From: an uncultured Riemerella sp.
GTDB taxonomy: Bacteria > Bacteroidota > Bacteroidia > Flavobacteriales > Weeksellaceae
DNA length: 8,938 nt
Direction: 5' to 3'
NCBI GenBank assembly: GCA_938037185.1
Contig: CALHQK010000020.1
Location: 1 to 8,938 of the forward strand
Under the pieces are notes generated by a model, which searched no databases, had not been told where the DNA came from, and saw only the letters and a list, made by a program, of their open reading frames with translations. Below, in pieces: positions 5,560 to 8,938 of this stretch (within the stretch, counting starts at the first letter, position 1; every line of letters starts with the position of its first letter). A program made the translations under genes and the position numbers.

Positions 5560-6516
5560 ATGTCACAAAACAATACTTTAAAGGGAGTGCTCTTGGTGGG
5601 ACTCGGAGCGACCAGCTACGGAATGCTGGCAACTTTCGTGAAACTCGCCTATTCAGAAAATTATACCACAGCGGAGGTGACTGCTTCGCAGTTTGTTTTT
5701 GGGATTTTGGGAATGTTTCTCATCGGTCTTTATTACAAATTTAAAAATAAAGAAGCCACCGAAAACCCTTCTAAATCAGATATTGCCAAACTCATGCTGG
5801 CAGGGACTTCTCTGGGGATGACCAGCGTTTTCTATTATCTCGCGGTGCGGTATATCAATGTTTCCATTGCCATAGTTCTGCTGATGCAGACAGTCTGGAT
5901 GGGCGTGATTTTGGAGTATTTTTTGGATAAAGTAGTTCCATCCATGCAGAAAATCATTTCTGTGGCGGTGGTGCTTACAGGGACTGTCTTGGCGACCAAT
6001 CTGCTCCACTCAGACCTGAATATAGACTGGCGAGGGATTGTTTGGGGGATGCTTGCGGCTTCATCTTTTACTACTACGATGTTTACTGCCAATCGTATCG
6101 CTCCTCACATTGCACCACATAAAAGAAGCCTCTACATGCTTTTTGGCGGGGCTGTCATAGTGGCTGTTTTTGGCTTTATCACTCAGTTTGGACCAAATAA
6201 TTTCCAATGGGCAAAAGAGATTTTTTCTGGAATAAATGAAAATAATGTTATCCAAGATTTTAATTTTGGGATTTTCACCAAATGGGGAATTGTCATTGCT
6301 CTTTTTGGGACGATTATTCCACCGCTGCTTATGAATGCAGGTTTCCCTCATACAGGGCTGGGGCTGGGGAGTATCATCAGTTCTGTGGAGCTTCCTGTTT
6401 CCGTGATGATGGCTTTTTTCATCTTAGGCGAAACTGTTATTTTCAGCCAATGGGTAGGGATTGCCCTTATTCTGATAGCGATAGTTATCATGAATATTCA
6501 GTTTAAAAAGAAATAA
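5560..6516 (+). CDS. EamA-family (DMT superfamily) permease
   Basis: A 318-residue integral inner-membrane protein with about ten hydrophobic helices in two homologous halves (roughly residues 5-145 and 155-315), the standard EamA layout for drug/metabolite exporters. The first helix (LKGVLLVGLGATSYGMLATF) carries the usual start of these proteins. The end of half one (DKVVPSMQKIISVAVVLTGT) and the end of half two (GETVIFSQWVGIALILIAIV) show the repeated family pattern of a short cytoplasmic linker, Gln-Trp/Gln-Lys, then a final Gly-rich helix. The chain ends in a short basic tail (FKKK). A longer loop around residues 205-235 separates two helices of the second half. The substrate cannot be told from sequence; amino acids, nucleosides and drugs are all known in the family. 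It is followed by a hairpin, so it is probably transcribed separately from the MFS gene downstream. Confidence 0.93.
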   Translation: MSQNNTLKGVLLVGLGATSYGMLATFVKLAYSENYTTAEVTASQFVFGILGMFLIGLYYKFKNKEATENPSKSDIAKLMLAGTSLGMTSVFYYLAVRYINVSIAIVLLMQTVWMGVILEYFLDKVVPSMQKIISVAVVLTGTVLATNLLHSDLNIDWRGIVWGMLAASSFTTTMFTANRIAPHIAPHKRSLYMLFGGAVIVAVFGFITQFGPNNFQWAKEIFSGINENNVIQDFNFGIFTKWGIVIALFGTIIPPLLMNAGFPHTGLGLGSIISSVELPVSVMMAFFILGETVIFSQWVGIALILIAIVIMNIQFKKK

Positions 6517-6550
6517 AATTTATTTTAAAAAGAAAATAAACAATCAAACC

Positions 6551-6584
6551 AAAGCTAAAATACAATGTATTTTTAGCTTTTTTT
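6551..6584 (+). terminator. Rho-independent terminator of the EamA gene
   Basis: AAAGCTAAAATAC (6551-6563) pairs with GTATTTTTAGCTTT (6567-6580) with one bulged T and a tiny AAT loop that would open further in practice. A run of seven T (6578-6584) follows. It lies in the 85-bp gap between the two transporter genes. Confidence 0.8.
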
Positions 6585-6601
6585 AACCAAAAAATATATT
6601 T

Positions 6602-7753
6602 ATGATTTCAAAAAAATTGTTTCCTCTGGCGTTGGGAGGTTTGGGCATCGGCACTACAGAATTTGTGATTATGGGATTGCTTCCAGATGTCGCAAATTCG
6701 CTGGGAGTGTCCATTCCGCAGGCAGGATATCTTATTTCTTCCTATGCGCTGGGCGTGGTTATAGGGGCGCCTATTTTGGTGGCGTTCTCATCCAAATATC
6801 CTCCAAAGAAAACCCTCATCGCACTGATGATTTTATTCACTGTGTTCAATGGACTTTCTGCCATTGCACCAGAATATTATACGCTTCTCGCTTTTAGATT
6901 TTTGTCTGGACTGCCTCATGGGGCATTCTTCGGGGTGGGAGCTGTGGTGGCGACCAGATTAGCACAAGAGGGCAAACAGGCTCAGGCGATAGCCGCAATG
7001 TTCTCAGGGCTTACGGTGGCCAATCTTGCGATGGTTCCGCTGGTGAACTACATCGGACAGATGGTCAGCTGGCGAGTGGCTTTTGGGATTGTGGCGGTTT
7101 TAGGACTGCTCACGGTTTTATTTTTAAAATTATGGCTTCCTCAAATGGGAAACCTCCGCAATGTGGGACTTCGCCAAGAGTTAGAATTCTTCAAAACACC
7201 CAAGGCGTGGCATATCATAGGGATTGCGGCAATAGGTTTCGGAGGGCTTTTCTCTTGGTTTAGTTATATCGCTCCTTTGCTTACGAAAGTTTCTGGTTTT
7301 CCAGCAGAAAACATTTCTTATATGATGGTTTTGGCGGGCGCTGGAATGGTGGTAGGGAACTATCTCGGCGGAAAACTCGCGGATAAAATCATCCCTGTGA
7401 AAGCGACAGCATTGTTGCTTCTTATGATGGTGGTATCTTTGTTTTTGGTGTTTATGTTTTCGGAAAACCAAACAGCTTCATTGGTTTTGACTTTCATCTG
7501 TGGGGCGCTGTCTATGGCGGCAGGTTCTCCGCTTAATATCCTGATGCTTCGCGCAGCCAAAAACTCGGAAATGATGGCGGCGGCGTTTATGCAGGCGGCT
7601 TTTAACATTGCGAACTCTCTGGGGGCGTTCTTGGGCGGTATTCCTCTTAGTCTAGGATTGGCTTACAATTACCCTTCGCTTGTAGGTGTTTTACTCGCAG
7701 GATTGGGTTTCCTGCTGACCATTTTTTATTATAAAATTTATAAAACGGAATAG
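6602..7753 (+). CDS. AraJ-like major facilitator superfamily exporter (DHA1 type)
   Basis: A 383-residue, 12-helix MFS permease. Similarity to Escherichia coli AraJ is visible along the whole length: LALGGLGIGTTEFVIMGLLP in helix 1, ISSYALGVVIGAPILVAFSS (the degenerate motif A region after helix 2), GLPHGAFFGVGAVVATRLA from about residue 104, the SGLTVANLAMVPL segment of helix 5, FSWFSYIAPLLTKVSGFP in the second half, GNYLGGKLADK as the second-half motif A, and the near-terminal LGLAYNYPSL. AraJ-type proteins are proton-driven effluxers of uncertain natural substrate; the 'arabinose efflux' label should not be transferred. The start at 6602 is supported because the first membrane helix follows directly. 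The gene is a single unit bounded by terminators on both sides. Substrate unknown. Confidence 0.94.
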   Translation: MISKKLFPLALGGLGIGTTEFVIMGLLPDVANSLGVSIPQAGYLISSYALGVVIGAPILVAFSSKYPPKKTLIALMILFTVFNGLSAIAPEYYTLLAFRFLSGLPHGAFFGVGAVVATRLAQEGKQAQAIAAMFSGLTVANLAMVPLVNYIGQMVSWRVAFGIVAVLGLLTVLFLKLWLPQMGNLRNVGLRQELEFFKTPKAWHIIGIAAIGFGGLFSWFSYIAPLLTKVSGFPAENISYMMVLAGAGMVVGNYLGGKLADKIIPVKATALLLLMMVVSLFLVFMFSENQTASLVLTFICGALSMAAGSPLNILMLRAAKNSEMMAAAFMQAAFNIANSLGAFLGGIPLSLGLAYNYPSLVGVLLAGLGFLLTIFYYKIYKTE

Positions 7754-7785
7754 AAAAAGCAAAGTCAAAAGACTTTGCTTTTTTT
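7754..7785. terminator. Bidirectional terminator between MFS gene and the minus-strand gene
   Basis: AAAAAGCAAAGTC (7754-7766) pairs perfectly with GACTTTGCTTTTT (7771-7783) around an AAAA loop, with the T-run continuing to 7785. It starts directly after the MFS stop and ends one base before the minus-strand stop at 7787. With A-tract and T-tract on either side it can serve both converging transcripts. Confidence 0.93.
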
Positions 7786-7786
7786 G

Positions 7787-8674
7787 TTATTTTAGTTCCA
7801 TGATTTCTTCTAATAGAGGAGGAAGTTTGGTTTTAGGGTTGATGTTATCATCATTCCAAAAACTCATTACACAGCTTACATTTCTGTCTCGCACTTTTTC
7901 AGCAACATAATATATGGTTAGACTTTTGCCTCCAGACATTCCTGCTAATGCTGCTGTGATGCCTTTTAGTTTTAAAGTTACTTGTTTAGCCTTTGTAGGA
8001 GTTCCCTCAAAAATAATATCTACCATTTTTTCGGCTACGACTTCGCTGCCTTTTCTTTGTTTGATTATCATTAGCTGATTGTCAATGGCGTTTTGGGCAT
8101 CTTGAATATCTTTGTGAATAGACCAATTCATTTCGCCATTATATGGGCATTGAACTGTATTTAGAGCAGTCCAATAACAATTTCTACCTAATTTAATTTC
8201 TCTTCCTGCAAAATTGATAACATAGGGCGTTATTAGTGAATAGTTTTCTTTTGGGATTTTATTTTCCAAAATCATATTTACCAGTTCTTCTTCCATGTTT
8301 TTATCGGTATTTCTAGCCTTTATAAACCAGATAACAGAAATGTTATTATTCTTATTTTTTATGAAATAGTAATTATTAACTTGCTGAATATCACCGATGA
8401 TTTTACTGTTTTTAGTCACGAAAAAATTATCTGTGTGGATATTGTTATTTTTGGTTTTAATGTCTTTGTTTGAGATTTTATGTTTACTAAAAACTTTTTT
8501 TAGTCCTTCTTCATTAAAAGGATAGTTAAATTCTTCACTTGTGACACTATAGCCATCTATGTTATACCATAATTTTCCATTGTTTTCTAATACAGAAAGT
8601 CGGTTCAGTAAATTGTTATCCTGTCCAAAACAGAAAACAGACATCAATAAAACGAATAATGCTAATTTCTTCAT
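7787..8674 (-). CDS. Secreted protein of unknown function
   Basis: Translation from the ATG at 8674 gives 295 residues with a signal peptide at 1-18 (MKKLALFVLLMSVFCFGQ), typical of exported flavobacterial proteins. A longer frame from 8719 adds 15 residues in front of that signal peptide and starts inside a hairpin, so I reject it. The mature protein is rich in Asn and Lys in its first half (runs of NNN near residues 75-77 and 107-111). A pair of cysteines (GRNCYWTALNTVQCPY, about residues 165-180) and a third Cys near the end (NVSCVMSFWND) could form disulfides after export. No family is recognised. The segment AGMSGGKS matches the loose P-loop pattern by chance and is not credible in an exported protein. 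The gene lies downstream of the M3 peptidase gene on the same strand but behind a strong hairpin, so operon membership is doubtful. It is AT-rich compared with its neighbours. Confidence 0.85.
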   Translation of the reverse strand: MKKLALFVLLMSVFCFGQDNNLLNRLSVLENNGKLWYNIDGYSVTSEEFNYPFNEEGLKKVFSKHKISNKDIKTKNNNIHTDNFFVTKNSKIIGDIQQVNNYYFIKNKNNNISVIWFIKARNTDKNMEEELVNMILENKIPKENYSLITPYVINFAGREIKLGRNCYWTALNTVQCPYNGEMNWSIHKDIQDAQNAIDNQLMIIKQRKGSEVVAEKMVDIIFEGTPTKAKQVTLKLKGITAALAGMSGGKSLTIYYVAEKVRDRNVSCVMSFWNDDNINPKTKLPPLLEEIMELK

Positions 8675-8695
8675 AATGTTATAATTAAGTTCAAA

Positions 8696-8703
8696 CAAAA
8701 ATA
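8696..8703 (-). promoter_or_regulatory. Possible -7 element TATTTTTG of the minus-strand secreted protein gene
   Basis: On the minus strand TATTTTTG matches TAnnTTTG exactly, 21 bp ahead of the ATG at 8674. It overlaps the 3' arm and T-tail of the terminator hairpin for the upstream peptidase gene, so the match may be a by-product of that structure. No -33 TTG is found at the right distance. Confidence 0.35.
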
Positions 8704-8733
8704 AGATAAATTTCATCAATTTACCTTATTTTT
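8697..8733. terminator. Long hairpin terminator after the M3 peptidase gene
   Basis: AAAAATAAGATAAATT (8697-8712) and AATTTACCTTATTTTT (8718-8733) form a 16-bp stem with a 5-nt loop. One position pairs only as G-U on the minus-strand transcript (A-C on the plus strand). On the minus strand it starts 17 bases after the peptidase stop and is followed by TTTTTG and TTTG. The stem is A/T-dominated, so stability is moderate despite its length. Confidence 0.75.
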
Positions 8734-8750
8734 ATAAAGATTTTTCAAAC

Positions 8751-8938
8751 TTACCCAAACGCTCTTTTTAGAAGGCTTTCTACTTTTGGTTCGCTGCCTC
8801 GGAAGGCTTTGTAGAGTTCCATCGGAGCTTGGGTTCCGCCTAGGGAAAGCAGGGTTTTGTATTTTCTTGCAATTTCAGAATTGAAAATTCCATTTTCCTT
8901 GAAATACTGGAACGCATCCGCATCTAGGACTTCCGCCC
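8751..8938 (-). CDS. M3-family metallopeptidase (Dcp / oligopeptidase A type), C-terminal fragment
   Basis: The minus strand encodes the last 62 residues of a protein whose 5' part lies outside the window, ending in TAA at 8751-8753. The fragment reads AEVLDADAFQYFKENGIFN and later GGTQAPMELYKAFRGSEP followed by KVESLLKRAFG. The order 'EVLDADAFxxFxExGxF', 'GGTxxPMELYxxFRG', 'EPxVExLLKR' is the characteristic C-terminus of M3 zinc peptidases such as peptidyl-dipeptidase Dcp and oligopeptidase A (PrlC), which degrade short peptides. The zinc-binding HExxH lies upstream and cannot be seen, so Dcp and PrlC types are not separated here, nor can a signal peptide be checked. Confidence 0.88.
   Translation of the reverse strand, partial: AEVLDADAFQYFKENGIFNSEIARKYKTLLSLGGTQAPMELYKAFRGSEPKVESLLKRAFG

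Noticed and set aside
6586..6601. TATATTTA just before the MFS start as a -7 element
   Set aside because: It lies within a few bases of the ATG, too close for a normal leader, and the last base departs from TAnnTTTG.
7787..8674. Walker A-like AGMSGGKS in the secreted protein
   Set aside because: It formally fits [AG]-x4-G-K-[ST], but the protein is exported and shows no Walker B or other nucleotide-binding context, so it is most likely chance.
8675..8719. Longer start at 8719 for the minus-strand secreted protein
   Set aside because: It would put 15 residues before a clear signal peptide, and the ATG lies in the loop and stem of the terminator hairpin, upstream of the candidate -7 element.

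Overview
The window looks like chromosomal DNA of a member of the Bacteroidota, most likely a flavobacterium of the Chryseobacterium/Elizabethkingia kind. Several signs support this. Secreted proteins end their signal peptides in ...SAQ or ...FGQ. Several genes are preceded by the Bacteroidota -7 promoter element TAnnTTTG, once with a well-spaced -33 TTG. Starts lack clear Shine-Dalgarno sequences, the DNA is AT-rich, and the window holds a Bacteroidota-type DUF6261-like protein and a WG-repeat lipoprotein. The genus is an inference.

Layout. At the left edge is the 5' end of a SulP-type anion transporter gene on the minus strand (2-121). It diverges from the groES-groEL operon (392-2361). The leader of that operon lacks a CIRCE operator but carries a good sigma-54-like -24/-12 element. 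A strong hairpin terminator closes groEL. Next comes a low-GC, lysine-rich gene for a secreted or membrane coiled-coil protein of unknown function (2467-3333), with a textbook flavobacterial promoter. The following 203-bp gap is unusual: it holds a 16-bp perfect palindrome and three copies (two direct, one inverted) of a repeat with core ACTAAAATGCA. The last copy appears to supply the -33 box of the DUF6261-like gene (3537-4205).

Next is a WG-repeat lipoprotein gene (4309-5461) split by a single-base frameshift near 5077-5081. After it are two unlinked-looking integral-membrane exporters: an EamA/DMT permease (5560-6516) and an AraJ-like MFS permease (6602-7753), each followed by its own terminator. 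The right end is on the minus strand: a secreted protein of unknown function (7787-8674), then the C-terminal 62 residues of an M3-family (Dcp/oligopeptidase A type) metallopeptidase gene running off the edge (8751-8938). A long bidirectional hairpin separates these two.

Functionally this is mostly housekeeping and single-gene units rather than one system. groES and groEL are the only clear operon. The parts least explained by known biology are the repeat-bearing gap at 3334-3536, the two unknown secreted/membrane proteins, the frameshifted lipoprotein, and the sigma-54-like signal in front of the chaperonin operon. No tRNA, rRNA, CRISPR array or insertion sequence was seen.
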